Positions 1 through 10,223 are shown, counted from the first letter of the stretch. The stretch is 43,685 nt of DNA from Synergistaceae bacterium (GCA_031272035.1 JAISUO010000045.1:1-43685); one strand, 5' to 3'. Made by a program: numbers and translations. The notes: generated by a model not told the origin, from the sequence alone.

Positions 1-122
1 TAACATGAGAGCGTTTCGAACATTTTCTCTCCGCAGCACGTGGAACTTCATCTGCGGAAATTGTCGGCTACAGGCTTCTGCGTGAGCAGACAGCAACATA
101 GAATGACGGGTGTGTTTACAAA

Positions 123-2147
123 GTGTTTAAAAACATGAAAATCGGTCATCAAATCATCTCCGTTTCCTTCGTTTTAGTCCTCGTATCCGTTGTGAGCAGC
201 CTTCTGATCAGCAGACACAACTTCAGCAGCTACTCCCGAAAGAAACTCATTGGGGCCTCAGAGTCCTCTATTGAAGGATTTCAGAGAATTCTTACCAACT
301 CGATGAACGAGACCCGGTTCTTTCGGGATCAACTGGTGCACATACCTGAACTTGGGCGTCTGATTCTTGCGGGGGACAGCGAGGGGCTCTATAACTTTCT
401 GACCCCTCTCATGGAGGCGTCGGGAGTGAAGCTCGTGACCGTGACGAACTCAGAGGGGACGGTTCTGGCCAGGCCGCACGACAAAAAACGCGTGGGAGAC
501 AACATCGGCAAAAGCCGGAACGTGCAGGTCGCTCTGCAAGGCCAGACATACGAAAGCTTTGGCCCCACCTCCACGGAGGGACTGGGCTACTACGCCAGCG
601 CCCCTGTCGTTTACGAGGGTAAAATTGTGGGTATGCTGAGGACGGCTCTTTCCCTGAGGGACACCCAGCTGGTGGACAACGTAAAGCAGTTATTCAAAAT
701 GGAGGCGACGATATACGACCGCCAGACGCGGATCAACACGACTCTGATCAACAACGGAAAAAGGCTCACGGGCAGCGACGCGCCACGGGAAGCGGTGGAA
801 GCCGTTCTGGAAAAAGGCCTCGACTACGAGGGAAACGTCATGATATCGGGCAGGGAATACTATGCGCACTACGCCCCCATCAAAACTCCGGGCTCCGAAG
901 AGATCATCGGAATGTTTCTGACGGAAAAACCCCTGGACGAAGAGCGGATAATGTCGGCAAATATTCTGAAAATGTTCATCATTGCCGCCGTCTGCACTCT
1001 CGTCCTTGCCTTTGTGATCTCCTGGCTGCTGGCAAAAAGGATCTCCAGACCTCTCGCCCGCATTGTCCAGCTTGCCCAAAGAGGGCAGGAAGGCGATCTT
1101 TCCATAACCCGTGAAGACTTCGCCTACAATGGCGGCGGGGAACTGAAAGCGCTGGTGGACGCAATCTCTTCCATGCTTTTGACTCAACATAAAGTCCTTA
1201 TCAAGGTCACGGAAAATTCCGATTCCATATCGGAACAAACGGTTACCCTCACCGAGCTGTCCCGACAAAACAACGAGGCCATGAACTCCACAAAATCCCT
1301 CATAGAAGAGGTATCGGGCCTGTGTACCCGAAATTCCGAGGCCGTAGCTCAGGGGACGCTGGGCATTGCCGAGATGGTCCAAGGAACCATGTCCGTGGCC
1401 AAAATGTCCGAAGCCGGAGTGGAATCCCTGTCGAAAACAACCAGATTATCCAGGGAGGCCGCGGATTCCGTGAGCCGTCTGGTCAGCAATATCAACATCG
1501 TGGACGAAAGAACCACCGCAAATCAGGAAAAGCTGCAGGCGCTTCTGAGCTCGGTGGCCGAAATATCGAACTTTATGGATGTTATCGCGTCTATCGCGGA
1601 TCAGACCAACCTTCTGGCACTCAACGCGGCAATCGAGGCGGCTCGCGCGGGAGAAGCCGGACGGGGTTTCGCCGTCGTCGCCGAAGAGGTCCGTAAACTT
1701 GCCGAAGATTCACGCCATGCTTCGAAAAGCGTTGAGGAACTCGTCTCGACTCTGAGCAAAAATACGGACGAAGTAATGAGCGCCACGGCCATCACCGTGG
1801 ATACCGTGAAAGAAATCATGGAAATGGCCGATTCCACCATTGGCGGGCTCAACACCTCCCTCTCGGAGGTCACCAGCGTCAACGACTCGATGCAATCCAT
1901 CGCGGCCACCGCGGAGGAACAGGCCGCAACCAGCACTGAAATCTCGGAGGCCATAGACGCCATCAATAAAAGCACTGAAAAGATCGCGAAGATGATGTCT
2001 CAGTTGAATACTTTGAGCGGCACGGCGGCCGGCATCGGCGACTCGGTCATGACGGCGGCCCGCGACGTTTCCCGGTCCACGGCGGATCTGAAAAGTTCCC
2101 TGTCTCACTTCGAGACCGGTACGCTTCTCGCCCCTCCCGCAGTTTAA
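123..2147 (+). CDS. Methyl-accepting chemotaxis protein
   Basis: Transmembrane chemoreceptor that would signal to the CheA/CheW array. A membrane segment lies at about residues 10-28. A periplasmic Cache-like sensor region follows (about 35-275), then a second membrane segment (about 282-305), a HAMP domain and a long cytoplasmic coiled-coil. The conserved signalling hairpin is clear at about 495-530 ([20 protein letters not shown] then [15 protein letters not shown]). At 674 aa it has the usual length. There is no CheR-docking pentapeptide at the C terminus. The start is GTG (MFKNMKIG, a common MCP beginning); an in-frame ATG at 135 is the alternative, and neither has a strong Shine-Dalgarno. 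It stands alone, with no che genes in the window. The ligand cannot be told; amino acids would suit the Cache fold, but that is inference. Confidence 0.95.
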   Translation: MFKNMKIGHQIISVSFVLVLVSVVSSLLISRHNFSSYSRKKLIGASESSIEGFQRILTNSMNETRFFRDQLVHIPELGRLILAGDSEGLYNFLTPLMEASGVKLVTVTNSEGTVLARPHDKKRVGDNIGKSRNVQVALQGQTYESFGPTSTEGLGYYASAPVVYEGKIVGMLRTALSLRDTQLVDNVKQLFKMEATIYDRQTRINTTLINNGKRLTGSDAPREAVEAVLEKGLDYEGNVMISGREYYAHYAPIKTPGSEEIIGMFLTEKPLDEERIMSANILKMFIIAAVCTLVLAFVISWLLAKRISRPLARIVQLAQRGQEGDLSITREDFAYNGGGELKALVDAISSMLLTQHKVLIKVTENSDSISEQTVTLTELSRQNNEAMNSTKSLIEEVSGLCTRNSEAVAQGTLGIAEMVQGTMSVAKMSEAGVESLSKTTRLSREAADSVSRLVSNINIVDERTTANQEKLQALLSSVAEISNFMDVIASIADQTNLLALNAAIEAARAGEAGRGFAVVAEEVRKLAEDSRHASKSVEELVSTLSKNTDEVMSATAITVDTVKEIMEMADSTIGGLNTSLSEVTSVNDSMQSIAATAEEQAATSTEISEAIDAINKSTEKIAKMMSQLNTLSGTAAGIGDSVMTAARDVSRSTADLKSSLSHFETGTLLAPPAV

Positions 2148-2192
2148 AATTTTTCATTAATTACAGCCCGCGACGTCGGCTGACCGTCGCCC

Positions 2193-2220
2193 GCAGTGGT
2201 ATCATTATCGCAGTGGTATC
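2193..2220. repeat. 11-bp direct repeat
   Basis: The sequence GCAGTGGTATC occurs at 2193-2203 and again at 2210-2220, in the gap between the chemoreceptor and the small downstream gene. The role is unknown. It could be a binding site pair or chance. Confidence 0.4.
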
Positions 2221-2233
2221 GAATTTGCTCATG

Positions 2234-2293
2234 TCCGTCCCGCTATGCCCGTCTTCCCTGATTTCAGCAGAAGCAGGGGCATAGCGAGGGGGG
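2234..2293. repeat. Long inverted repeat (hairpin) upstream of small gene
   Basis: CGCTATGCCC at 2241-2250 pairs perfectly with GGGCATAGCG at 2277-2286. Partly matching GTCC/GGAC flanks extend the stem outwards. Inside the 26-nt loop, CTTC..CTG can pair with CAG..GAAG to form an upper stem. No T-tract follows on either strand, so it is not a classical terminator. It may be a 3' stability element for the chemoreceptor mRNA or a structured leader for the next gene. Confidence 0.5.
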
Positions 2294-2338
2294 ACAGATA
2301 CGACGATATGAACGATCCGGTGAAAGGAGAGATCACAA

Positions 2339-2581
2339 GTGAGCGGAGCCTTCGTCAGAGAGGATGAAGAACGTAATGCGCGCCTCGAAGCCCAAACGCT
2401 GGAAGAACAGCGCGCCGCTCTTTTGTCGATGCTGCTCCGGGAACGGGAACGTATCGAAACGGACCCTAAACTGTCACAGCTTCCCGCATCGAAAAAACAA
2501 AAGTTTCTTGCCCGTATCGAAAAAGAGATCGCGAAACTCCAGGAGCAGACCGATTCTCCCTCCCAAACAGGCATTAGTTAG
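2339..2581 (+). CDS. Small charged coiled-coil protein, unknown function
   Basis: Unrecognised 80-aa protein, rich in Glu, Arg, Lys and Leu, with no signal peptide or membrane segment. Almost all of it should be helical or coiled-coil, from ERNARLEAQTLEEQRAALLS through KQKFLARIEKEIAKLQEQ. The GTG start is supported by AAGGAGA at 2324-2330, eight bases upstream. Its last eight bases overlap the end of the convergent aminopeptidase gene (stop codons at 2579-2581 and, on the other strand, 2574-2576). It is probably cytoplasmic and may be a partner or regulatory protein; nothing in the sequence says which. Confidence 0.65.
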   Translation: MSGAFVREDEERNARLEAQTLEEQRAALLSMLLRERERIETDPKLSQLPASKKQKFLARIEKEIAKLQEQTDSPSQTGIS

Positions 2582-4073
2582 CCCGCGATCTGATCTCCGC
2601 CAGACGATAAAGCAGAGAGACTCCGTAACCGGTCGCTCCCTTCTGAAAATACGCTCCGTCTTCGGCCGCCCAGTTGACGGACGCCATGTCGATGTGCAGC
2701 CAGGGGCGTCCCTCCGTGAACTCCCGCAAAAAGAGCGCCGCGATGATCGCCCCTGCGCCCGCAGTGTTGCCTGGGCGGCTGTTCGCGATGTCCGCCACGT
2801 GAGAGTCGATGACGTGACGCAGTTCGCCGTCGAGGTCCAGCCTCCAGATTTTTTCGCAGGACGCAAGGGACGCCAAACGAGCTTCATCATACAATTTTTC
2901 GCTGGTCGAGGTGACGACCGCGCTCCTGTTGCCCACCGCCTGTTTGGCGGCGCCGGTGAGCGTTGCGATGTCCACGATCGTATCGGCGGATTCCTCACGA
3001 ATCGCGCAGGTTATGCCGTCGGCAAGAATGAGCCGCCCCTCGGCGTCGGTGCTGAGCACTTCGATCGTACGTCCCGACTTCGAGCCGATGACGTCTCCCG
3101 GAACATACGCGTCGGGAGAAATCATATTTCGGCATACCGGAAGGATACCCGCGATATTGACGCGCAGCCCGCGAAGGGCAATGGCCCGCATGGCCCCGAG
3201 AACCGCCGCCGCCCCTCCCATGTCGTCATGCATCGTCGCCATGGAGGACTTGATCGTATAGCCGCCGCTGTCGAAAATGATCCCCTTGCCCACCAGACCC
3301 AGCGTGCCGTCCTGAGGACTGCCGCCCCGGTATCGCATCACGATCAGGCGGGGTTCGTCGCCTGTCGCCCGGGCAACGGAGAGAAAAGCGCGCATATCCC
3401 GCGCTTCGATTCCGGCGCGGTCGAACACCGCGATCTCGACGCCGCACTGGTTGCAAACCCGCTCGGCCTCCCTGGCAAATCGTTCAGGCGTCATCGTCAC
3501 AGAGGGATGATTGACGAGATCCCGGGCGAGCCTCACGCTTTCACCGCAAATCGACGCTTCCTCGACGACGTCGTCCAGGGCCGCGCCCGTGATGTAGTCC
3601 ACGCTGTCCATCTCCGGCGGAGCTTCCGAGGTTTTGTAGGCCCTGAAGGTGTACGCGGCCAGCCAGGGAAGCTCGCAGAGTTTTTCGAGCAGCCCGTGCC
3701 GCGCCGCGATATTCGTTTCCAGCGTGTTTTTCAGAAGCTCAGGAACGTTGTCCAGCAGCACGGCGACACGCGAAAGCTCAAGTTTCCGGCATTTTCTGAA
3801 AGCATCGGCGAAATGCAGGAAAATTTCACGATTCGAACTCTCCGCGAAATTTCCCATTCTCAGCATAATGATGTGAAGAACCTTTCCGTCGACGCAGGTC
3901 GTCAGATCGAACAGGCTTCCCGGCGCGGTTTTGAACCGGCCGGACCCAAGCACGCACCGAATGGCGCTGTCCTGCGCCTCCGGAAGAACGACGTGAAATG
4001 CGTCGCCGCTGAAGGGAATGATCAGCGCGTCGTATTCCCTCACATCGAAATTCTCACGTTTCGCAATTTTCAT
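2574..4073 (-). CDS. pepA: Leucyl aminopeptidase family (M17) metallopeptidase
   Basis: Cytoplasmic di-metal aminopeptidase that removes N-terminal residues from peptides. The C-terminal catalytic domain keeps the M17 signatures. [10 protein letters not shown] supplies the metal-binding Lys and Asp, [10 protein letters not shown] another Asp, and [12 protein letters not shown] the Asp/Glu pair and the catalytic Arg. The family usually has NTDAEGR, so the first position is Asn to Ser. The divergent N-terminal domain and 499-aa length are normal. Its ATG overlaps the TGA of the preceding transporter ATPase gene by 4 bp, so it is the last gene of the peptide-importer operon. This implies that imported peptides are hydrolysed by an enzyme made from the same transcript. 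It could process special peptides rather than act as the general housekeeping PepA. Confidence 0.93.
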   Translation of the reverse strand: MKIAKRENFDVREYDALIIPFSGDAFHVVLPEAQDSAIRCVLGSGRFKTAPGSLFDLTTCVDGKVLHIIMLRMGNFAESSNREIFLHFADAFRKCRKLELSRVAVLLDNVPELLKNTLETNIAARHGLLEKLCELPWLAAYTFRAYKTSEAPPEMDSVDYITGAALDDVVEEASICGESVRLARDLVNHPSVTMTPERFAREAERVCNQCGVEIAVFDRAGIEARDMRAFLSVARATGDEPRLIVMRYRGGSPQDGTLGLVGKGIIFDSGGYTIKSSMATMHDDMGGAAAVLGAMRAIALRGLRVNIAGILPVCRNMISPDAYVPGDVIGSKSGRTIEVLSTDAEGRLILADGITCAIREESADTIVDIATLTGAAKQAVGNRSAVVTSTSEKLYDEARLASLASCEKIWRLDLDGELRHVIDSHVADIANSRPGNTAGAGAIIAALFLREFTEGRPWLHIDMASVNWAAEDGAYFQKGATGYGVSLLYRLAEIRSRAN

Positions 4074-5047
4074 TTTTTGAGCATCTCCTCGTACTCCCGC
4101 CTCTCAGCTGCGTTCGCCGAAACGAAGTGTCCCGGCGTGATCTCCGTCCACTGAGGAGGGTCGGTCTCGCAGCGGTGGCGGGCAGGGTCATAGACCGTAA
4201 CTTTTCTGCCGCGCCCGGCGCGGGGGTCCGGCTGGGGAATGGCGGCCAGAAGCGCCCGTGTATAGGGGTGCAGCGGATTGGTGAAAAGCTCCTCCGTCCC
4301 GGCGAGTTCAACGATCGTCCCCCTGTAAATGACGGCGGTACGGTCGGTGATGAACCGCACCACGGACAGGTCGTGGGCGATGAACAGATAGGTAAGGGAT
4401 TTTTTCTTTTGAAGGGCCGACATCAGATTGAGGACCTGCGCCCGAATCGACACATCCAGCGCTGAAATCGGCTCGTCCGCAATGACAAGCTCCGGCTCCA
4501 TCACCAGAACCCGCGCAATTCCTATGCGCTGTCTCTGCCCTCCGGAAAATTCGTGGGGGAACCGGTCGGCAAACTCGGGCAGAAGCCCCACGTCCAGAAG
4601 CGCCTGAGCGACCTTTTTCCGGCGCTCTTCGCTGCTGCCGTTCGGGTCGATGTTGTACAGCCCCTCGGAGACAATATAATCGACCTTGGCCCTTTCGTTG
4701 AGGGAGGCCATAGGGTCCTGGAAAATCATCTGGATGTTCCTGACGACCCGCCGGTCCACGTCGGCTGGAATTTTTCCGCTGATCCGCTCTCCCCGATAGA
4801 GAATTTCGCCGCCGCTCACCTCGTTGATCCGTATAATCGCGCGGCCGATGGTGGTCTTGCCCGAGCCCGACTCTCCCACCAGACCAAAAATCTCGCCCTT
4901 GTATATGTCGAAACTCACGTCACGGACCGCGGTGAACTTTTTTCGTCCGGATCCAAATTGAACCGTGATGTTTTTTACCTCCAGCAGTTTTTCTTTTTCT
5001 ATTATTTTTTCCTGCCCCATCACTTTTTCTCCCGTGCTCTCAGCCAT
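4070..5047 (-). CDS. Oligopeptide ABC transporter ATP-binding protein, OppF/DppF type
   Basis: One of the two ATPases that power peptide import across the inner membrane. Walker A is GESGSGKTT, the signature is [15 protein letters not shown], and Walker B is [14 protein letters not shown], followed by the H-loop (FIAHDLSVV). A C-terminal extension ([19 protein letters not shown]) is the oligopeptide/dipeptide ATPase C-terminal domain, confirming the subfamily. It is 325 aa. Its ATG overlaps the end of the upstream ATPase gene by 8 bp and its stop overlaps the aminopeptidase start as ATGA, so translation is probably coupled along the operon. Opp and Dpp cannot be told apart from sequence alone. 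Confidence 0.95.
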   Translation of the reverse strand: MAESTGEKVMGQEKIIEKEKLLEVKNITVQFGSGRKKFTAVRDVSFDIYKGEIFGLVGESGSGKTTIGRAIIRINEVSGGEILYRGERISGKIPADVDRRVVRNIQMIFQDPMASLNERAKVDYIVSEGLYNIDPNGSSEERRKKVAQALLDVGLLPEFADRFPHEFSGGQRQRIGIARVLVMEPELVIADEPISALDVSIRAQVLNLMSALQKKKSLTYLFIAHDLSVVRFITDRTAVIYRGTIVELAGTEELFTNPLHPYTRALLAAIPQPDPRAGRGRKVTVYDPARHRCETDPPQWTEITPGHFVSANAAERREYEEMLKK

Positions 5048-6098
5048 TCGACGCCTCCTCCTTCCAGCGCATACGTGCCCGCAGGATGGAGTCCGGAGGC
5101 GTGACCCGAGGCGCTCTGGGATCCAGAAGCCACGTCCGCGCGGCGTGCGTCGGGCTCACGGCAAAGTACGGCGGCCGCTCCACAAAGTCGATTTCAAGGG
5201 CATAAGGGCTGCGCGGCGCGAAAGCGTCTCCCTTGATCTCCGTGTGGAGATTCGGCGGAGTCCCCCTGATCGCGAACAGCGGCTCTCCTTTGACCCCAAG
5301 CTGTGGAAGCGAGGAGAGCAGCGCCCAGGTGTAGGGATGCTGAGAGTTGTAGAAGATTTCGTCGCATTTTCCATACTCGACGATGTCCCCCGCGTACATC
5401 ACCGCGACCCTGTCCGCCACGCTGGCCACAACCCCCAGGTCATGAGTGATGTAAACGAGAGTCAGCCCGTATTTTTCCTGCAGGGACCGAAGCAGCTGCA
5501 GAATCTGCGCCTGCACCGTAACGTCGAGGGCGGTGGTGGGCTCGTCGCAGATCAGGATATTCGGGTTGCACGCCACCGCAATAGCGATCACCACGCGCTG
5601 GCGCATACCGCCGGAAAATTCGTGGGGATACTGTCCGTAACGCCGCTCAGGATCGGAGATTCCCACGTCTTCCAGAATTTCCAGCGACAGTCTGCGCGCC
5701 TCCGCCCGGCTGACCTTTCTGTGAAGTTCGATGGTCTCGGAGATCTGGCGGCCGATGGTTCTAAGGGGGTTGAGGCTCGTCATCGGATCCTGAAAAACCA
5801 TCGCGATCTCCCGACCTCTGATCTTCAGCCACTCCCGCTCCGTCCTGAACCGGGCAAGGTCCTCTCCCTTATACAGAATTCTTCCGCTGGCCACCCAGCC
5901 ATTGGCGTCCAGCATCCCGAGAAAAGTTTTTGTGAAAACCGACTTGCCCGAACCGGACTCCCCCACAATCGCCAAGCTCTCTCCTTTGTACAGCGTCATG
6001 GAGATCCCGCGAATCGCGGTCAGCACCTCGCCCCTCAGTTTGAATTTAACGACCACGTCCTCCGCCGAGAGGACGATTTCCCGTTCTGCATCCGTCAT
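5040..6098 (-). CDS. Oligopeptide ABC transporter ATP-binding protein, OppD/DppD type
   Basis: Second ATPase of the peptide importer. Walker A is [12 protein letters not shown], the Q-loop region reads [12 protein letters not shown], the signature is [16 protein letters not shown], and Walker B is [14 protein letters not shown]. The C-terminal part has the oligopeptide-transporter extension ([18 protein letters not shown]). At 352 aa it has normal length. It lies 15 bp after the OppC-type permease gene and overlaps the OppF-type gene by 8 bp. It should form the heterodimeric ATPase with that protein. Confidence 0.95.
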   Translation of the reverse strand: MTDAEREIVLSAEDVVVKFKLRGEVLTAIRGISMTLYKGESLAIVGESGSGKSVFTKTFLGMLDANGWVASGRILYKGEDLARFRTEREWLKIRGREIAMVFQDPMTSLNPLRTIGRQISETIELHRKVSRAEARRLSLEILEDVGISDPERRYGQYPHEFSGGMRQRVVIAIAVACNPNILICDEPTTALDVTVQAQILQLLRSLQEKYGLTLVYITHDLGVVASVADRVAVMYAGDIVEYGKCDEIFYNSQHPYTWALLSSLPQLGVKGEPLFAIRGTPPNLHTEIKGDAFAPRSPYALEIDFVERPPYFAVSPTHAARTWLLDPRAPRVTPPDSILRARMRWKEEASNG

Positions 6099-6113
6099 CT
6101 GTCCGCCCTCCCT

Positions 6114-7091
6114 CTAAACATGATTTCTGGGGTCCGCCGCGTCCGCAAACGCGTTCCCCAGGATGTAAAACGAGATCGTAATGAGCGACAGAATCAGAGA
6201 GGGGTAGAGCAGCTGATATCGCAGCGCGGGGCTCATCATCACGATTCGGCCCTCGTTGACGAGGTTGCCGAGGGAAGGAATGCTCACCGGAAGACCCAGC
6301 CCGATGTAGGTGAGAAACACTTCGTGCCCGATGGCCAGAGGAATCGCCAGAGCGGTCCTCATCATGATGACCGAGACGAGCTGCGGCAGGAGGTTCTTCG
6401 TAATGATGCGGGACACCGGCGTTCCAAGGCAGCGGGAGGCCAGGTTGAACTCCCGGTCGCGGATGATGATGATCTGGTTGCGCACGTAGCGGGCCGTGGG
6501 AAGCCATCCCGTTATGCACATGGCGAAGATGATGGTGACGATCCCCGGCCGCAGGATGTACGCCACAAGAATGAGGATGACGGTCTCGGGGATATTTTGA
6601 ACCACGTTGTAGAGCTCCGTGATGAGGCGATCCAGCTTCCGGACGTATCCCCACATGGACCCGATGGTGACCCCCGCCAGCGCGTTGAAGAGCCCCACCG
6701 CCATGCCGATGAACATCGAGGTGCGGGTCCCGCTCCAGATTCGCGCCCACAGGTCCTGCCCGATGGCGTTGGTTCCAAAACGAAATTCCCCGCCGGGAGG
6801 GATATTTCTCAGCTGTTTTCCCCCTCCGTCGGTGAAAATCTCCGTGGCGCTTTTCTGATTTGGCAAAAACGGCTGTATGAACGTGAAAAGAAGCAGCCCC
6901 AGCAGCAGGCAGATAAAAAACACCGCGACCCTGTTTTGCATGAACACCTTCCAGGTGGAGTGCCAGTACGAATAATTGGAGTAGCCGACGCGCTCGCCGA
7001 CGGTTGCGTCCACGACGGCGGGGCGGAAAAGATCCTGATTCAGCCGGTCGAGGTTCTCGCAGACCCGATCGGCCCTGCCCTGCAGCATCAT
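6114..7091 (-). CDS. Peptide ABC transporter permease, OppC/DppC type
   Basis: Inner-membrane permease subunit. An N-terminal cytoplasmic stretch of about 50 residues precedes the first membrane segment (VAVFFICLLLGLLLFTFI). The periplasmic loop carries the OppC-type FGTNAIGQDLWARIWSGTR motif. The EAA coupling loop is recognisable at DREFNLASRCLGTPVSRII, where the ATPases dock. About six membrane segments are expected. The start ATG overlaps the stop of the OppB-type gene by 4 bp. At 325 aa it is slightly longer than many OppC proteins because of the N-terminal tail. Confidence 0.94.
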   Translation of the reverse strand: MMLQGRADRVCENLDRLNQDLFRPAVVDATVGERVGYSNYSYWHSTWKVFMQNRVAVFFICLLLGLLLFTFIQPFLPNQKSATEIFTDGGGKQLRNIPPGGEFRFGTNAIGQDLWARIWSGTRTSMFIGMAVGLFNALAGVTIGSMWGYVRKLDRLITELYNVVQNIPETVILILVAYILRPGIVTIIFAMCITGWLPTARYVRNQIIIIRDREFNLASRCLGTPVSRIITKNLLPQLVSVIMMRTALAIPLAIGHEVFLTYIGLGLPVSIPSLGNLVNEGRIVMMSPALRYQLLYPSLILSLITISFYILGNAFADAADPRNHV

Positions 7092-8032
7092 CGCGCGCCT
7101 CCCCTGTTCTCCAGCCGAATCCTCGGGTCCACCATCGCCATCAGGACATCTCCCAGAAACAGCCCGAGAATGCCAACGCTGGAAAAAATGAGCACCAGAG
7201 CCTGAACCAGCGTGTTATCCTGCCTCTGAATGGCGTTGACGAGAAGCCCGCCCATTCCGGGAATGGAAAAAAGGGACTCCACGTAGATTGATCCGGAAAT
7301 CGTGAGCAGAATGCTGGTGGGCAGAAGCTGCGCCATGGGCACGAAGGCGTTTCGGAGAACGTGGCGCGTCATGATTTTCGCGTTGGGCATGCCCTTCGCC
7401 CGCGCCAGTTTGATATAGTCCCGGTTCAGCTCGTCCACCATGTAGCGCCTCATCCACATGGCATAGTTCGCGATGTTCCCCAGGGCCATGCAGATCACGG
7501 GCAGGATCCAGCTCATGGGTTTCCTCTGGTTGAAGAGCATCGGGATCTTCAGCCAGGACGAAAGGTAAAGCTGGAGGAAAATATAGCAGACCGCCGGAGC
7601 CACGGCCTTGACCAGCACCACGTAACCCGACCCGACGCTGTCGGGAAACTTTCCCCTGAAACGCGCCATCATCATCCCCATCGGGATGCCGAGCGCCAGG
7701 GACAACGCGATGGACGCGAGGCCAAAGTACACCGACCAGTGAATTTTAGGAGCAATGATTTCGAGCACGGGAACGTGAGGGCGAAAAATGATCGACTCCC
7801 CCAGGTCGCCGTGAAGGATATTGTTCAAAAACCGATACAGCTGAGTGTGAAGAGGGTCCCGCAGGCCCATTTGGGTCAGCGCCGCTTCGATCTGGATTTT
7901 GTCGAGTTTGTCGAAGTTCTCTCCGAAGTAGCCTTCCTCGGGCATCAGCCGCATAAGGAAAAAAATCGCGACAGCAAGGACAACAAGAGTCAGAAGGGAT
8001 TGCAGCAGTCTCGTCAACGCGTACTTAACCAT
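7088..8032 (-). CDS. Peptide ABC transporter permease, OppB/DppB type
   Basis: Inner-membrane permease partner of the OppC-type subunit. It has the typical N-terminal membrane segment (LLQSLLTLVVLAVAIFFLMR), the GLRDPLHTQLYRFLNNILHG segment common in OppB/DppB, and the EAA loop DYIKLARAKGMPNAKIM, followed by NAFVPMAQLLP. Length (314 aa) is normal. It is separated from the binding-protein gene by about 105 bp that hold an inverted repeat, so transporter membrane genes may be expressed less than the binding protein. No strong Shine-Dalgarno is visible for this ATG. Confidence 0.94.
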   Translation of the reverse strand: MVKYALTRLLQSLLTLVVLAVAIFFLMRLMPEEGYFGENFDKLDKIQIEAALTQMGLRDPLHTQLYRFLNNILHGDLGESIIFRPHVPVLEIIAPKIHWSVYFGLASIALSLALGIPMGMMMARFRGKFPDSVGSGYVVLVKAVAPAVCYIFLQLYLSSWLKIPMLFNQRKPMSWILPVICMALGNIANYAMWMRRYMVDELNRDYIKLARAKGMPNAKIMTRHVLRNAFVPMAQLLPTSILLTISGSIYVESLFSIPGMGGLLVNAIQRQDNTLVQALVLIFSSVGILGLFLGDVLMAMVDPRIRLENRGGAR

Positions 8033-8067
8033 ATCACATCACAGTCTCCATAATTAACGGCAAATCA

Positions 8068-8113
8068 GCCGGACGCCCCGCCAGAACATGGTCCTGGAAC
8101 GGAAACGTCCGGC
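8068..8113 (-). promoter_or_regulatory. Inverted repeat between binding protein and permease genes
   Basis: GCCGGACG at 8068-8075 pairs with CGTCCGGC at 8106-8113, with a smaller CCAG/CTGG pairing inside. There is no T-tract, so it looks like a processing or 3'-end stabilising hairpin rather than a full terminator. In transporter operons such elements often keep binding-protein mRNA in excess over permease mRNA. That role is inferred here. Confidence 0.45.
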
Positions 8114-8137
8114 ATGACGAGCCACAAAAAGCGGGGC

Positions 8138-10000
8138 CTATTTCAAGGCAGCGCCCGCGGCCGCTCTTTCGCTCTCGTATCTCTCCAGGGCTTTGGGATA
8201 ATCGTCCATTCCCACCGGCTTTTCCAGCATTTTAATACCTTTCATCTTGAAGGCGCCGAAACGCCCCATCTGTCCGGTAAGCCCCGAAAACGGGTCGAGG
8301 AGGGAAGCCCGATATCCGCCGCCCGACGTGTAAAACGGGATCAGAACGGCGTTGTCCAGCGCCAGCTTCTCCGCTTCGGCAAAAAGCTCATAGCGGCGCT
8401 TCATGTCCTTCACCTCGGACGCGGCTTCCTCGAACATCGTTTCCAGCCTGTAATGGCCGTCGGCGCTCTGCAGGTCCTTCGCCCTGTCCGTTCTGAACCA
8501 GCGATTCGTGCTGGCCGCCATAAGAGGGACCATCATGCCGTAAGGGTCGGCAAAGTCAGGCCCCCAGCCGCTCTCCATCATCGAAAATTTCCCGGGCACG
8601 CGGACCTCCTGGTTATAGCCGGTGGCCGGATATGAAACGAGAACGATATCGATGTAATCCGTGCCCAGCAGTTTTTCCATCTGCTGTTCGATGATCTGCA
8701 TCCGGTTGGCCGTGTCCACGTTGTTTGTCGCGTAGGGCATCACGACCCTGATCGGAAATTTCACCCGCCCTTTGAGAGATTCCAGGGCTTTGTCTCTGTA
8801 CTCCAGCGCCTTTTCCGGATTGAAGGACTCGTTATCCGAATATTCCTTCAACCCGCCCAGCTGAGTGTAGTCCACGCCGGCAAGGCTGACCAGCCCTCTG
8901 CGGGTGAAGGTGTTGAGCAGTTTGCGTTTGGGGTTGAAGGGCTCGACGGTGAGAACGGCGGCCTCCCGGTCGAAGGCGTGGAAAAGCGATTTGCGGAAGC
9001 TGAGGTCATTGACCGCCACGGCCCAGTCGGCGGGCGCGTACTGTTCCTCGTACTTCGGCTCGAAGTTGAAAGCCAGAAAATAGGACATGTTGGTGAGGTT
9101 ATTGGGGTACATCATGGCCTTCTTCGCCGGATCCTTCATCCATTCGTCAACGATGCTGCCCGGAAGGACGAAGTCATTGATCTCTCCCCGAAGGAACAGC
9201 TCCGGCCCAAGGGCCGACGCCTCGGCGTTGTAGATAAAAACCATTTCCTCGACTTCGTTGGCCTCTTTGTTCCAGTACCCGTCGTTCGCCGTGAGGATCC
9301 TTCGCTGCTGGGGCTCGAACTCGGTCAGCAGGTAGGCCCCGCAGTACAGCAGATTCTCCTTCGACGACCCGAAACGATCGCCCTTCTCCGCGAGGAATTT
9401 GCCGTTCACAGGGAAAAACGCCGTGAAGGAAAGCTGTTTGATAAAGTAAGGAATTGGCTTGAGGAGCGTGTATTGAAGCGTGTGGTCGTCCAGGGCTTTG
9501 ACCCCGACCTCTCCAAAGTCCGTTATTTTGCCCTCGTAGAACTCGCGGGCGTTTTTGATGGACGTGTAGATCGTGTTGCTCTGCGACGAAGCGTTCGCCT
9601 TGGTGAGAATCCACTTCGCGGAGTCGACGAAGTCCTGCGCCACCAGAGGGGCGTATTCCTTTCCTTCCCACGTGTACCATTTGATGTCGTCCCTGAGATG
9701 GAAGGTGCAGGTGAGGTTATCATCGGAAATTTCCCAGCTCTTTGCGATACAGGGGATAAGGTATCCAAACCGGTCGAACTCCACGAGGCCGTCCTGTGTG
9801 CTGTAAGCCAGGGAAATATTGCTGGTCGCCGAATCTTTGAGATAATTGGCCGTGGTGAGCTCGCTGAATACACCGTTGGGATAAACCGTCACGTATTCCG
9901 AAGCTCTTGCGGCATCAAGGGGCAGCAGCGACAGACAAAGCAGCAGCACGGAAAACAGCGCGCCCCTCATTCCCGTCAGTCCTCTCTTCACTTCTCTCAT
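8138..10000 (-). CDS. Peptide ABC transporter substrate-binding protein (SBP family 5)
   Basis: Periplasmic binding protein that captures peptides for the importer encoded downstream. After a Sec signal peptide (GALFSVLLLCLSLLPLDAARA, cut before SE) comes the family-5 fold. Diagnostic stretches are DGLVEFDRFGYLIPCIAKSW, TCTFHLRDDIKW, DFVDSAKWIL and, near the C terminus, GWGPDFADPYGMM. There is no good lipobox, so it is probably soluble. I chose the ATG at 10000 (MREVKRGL) because GGAGG lies 11 bases upstream and the signal peptide starts there. A GTG at 10099, also with a GAGG-like site, would add 33 residues before the signal peptide and is less likely. The mature protein is long (about 590 aa), as in OppA. 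Confidence 0.93.
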   Translation of the reverse strand: MREVKRGLTGMRGALFSVLLLCLSLLPLDAARASEYVTVYPNGVFSELTTANYLKDSATSNISLAYSTQDGLVEFDRFGYLIPCIAKSWEISDDNLTCTFHLRDDIKWYTWEGKEYAPLVAQDFVDSAKWILTKANASSQSNTIYTSIKNAREFYEGKITDFGEVGVKALDDHTLQYTLLKPIPYFIKQLSFTAFFPVNGKFLAEKGDRFGSSKENLLYCGAYLLTEFEPQQRRILTANDGYWNKEANEVEEMVFIYNAEASALGPELFLRGEINDFVLPGSIVDEWMKDPAKKAMMYPNNLTNMSYFLAFNFEPKYEEQYAPADWAVAVNDLSFRKSLFHAFDREAAVLTVEPFNPKRKLLNTFTRRGLVSLAGVDYTQLGGLKEYSDNESFNPEKALEYRDKALESLKGRVKFPIRVVMPYATNNVDTANRMQIIEQQMEKLLGTDYIDIVLVSYPATGYNQEVRVPGKFSMMESGWGPDFADPYGMMVPLMAASTNRWFRTDRAKDLQSADGHYRLETMFEEAASEVKDMKRRYELFAEAEKLALDNAVLIPFYTSGGGYRASLLDPFSGLTGQMGRFGAFKMKGIKMLEKPVGMDDYPKALERYESERAAAGAALK

Positions 10001-10152
10001 TGCAGGTATTGCCTCCTTATTCTCTGTGTGTGACTCCTGTGTCCAATTACCTGAATCCAGTTTTGAAAACCTCAATACCGCCCTCTGTTTTGAACTCACA
10101 CCTTTCCTCTGATTCTTTGAATCGTTGTAATGTTTGAACGAATACTAATTGC

Positions 10153-10161
10153 ATTATAGCA
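10153..10161 (-). promoter_or_regulatory. Extended -10 promoter for the peptide importer operon
   Basis: On the minus strand TGC TATAAT is an extended -10 box (TGnTATAAT). I see no good -35. It predicts a leader of about 145 nt before the binding-protein ATG. That leader contains palindromes (GATTC/GAATC at 10111-10123, and GTTTTCAAAAC), so it may be structured. Confidence 0.5.
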
Positions 10162-10223
10162 GTTTTTGCAGAATTTATTTAAAACACAAAATAACAGAAT
10201 ATTTGATATACGAATAAAAATTA

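Noticed and set aside
31-57. CCGCAG/CTGCGG inverted repeat upstream of the chemoreceptor
   Set aside because: Short stem, long loop and no T-tract; could be chance or the tail of an upstream gene's terminator outside the window.
2364-4154. 596-codon open frame on the plus strand
   Set aside because: Antisense to pepA and overlapping the better supported small gene in another frame.
4965-7205. 746-codon open frame on the plus strand
   Set aside because: It lies antisense to the two ABC ATPase and OppC-type genes, has Arg/His/Pro-rich composition and no start signal. It is a GC-driven shadow.
10001-10099. N-terminal extension of the peptide-binding protein from GTG 10099
   Set aside because: It would put 33 polar residues before a normal signal peptide; the ATG at 10000 has a good GGAGG. 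Kept only as an alternative.
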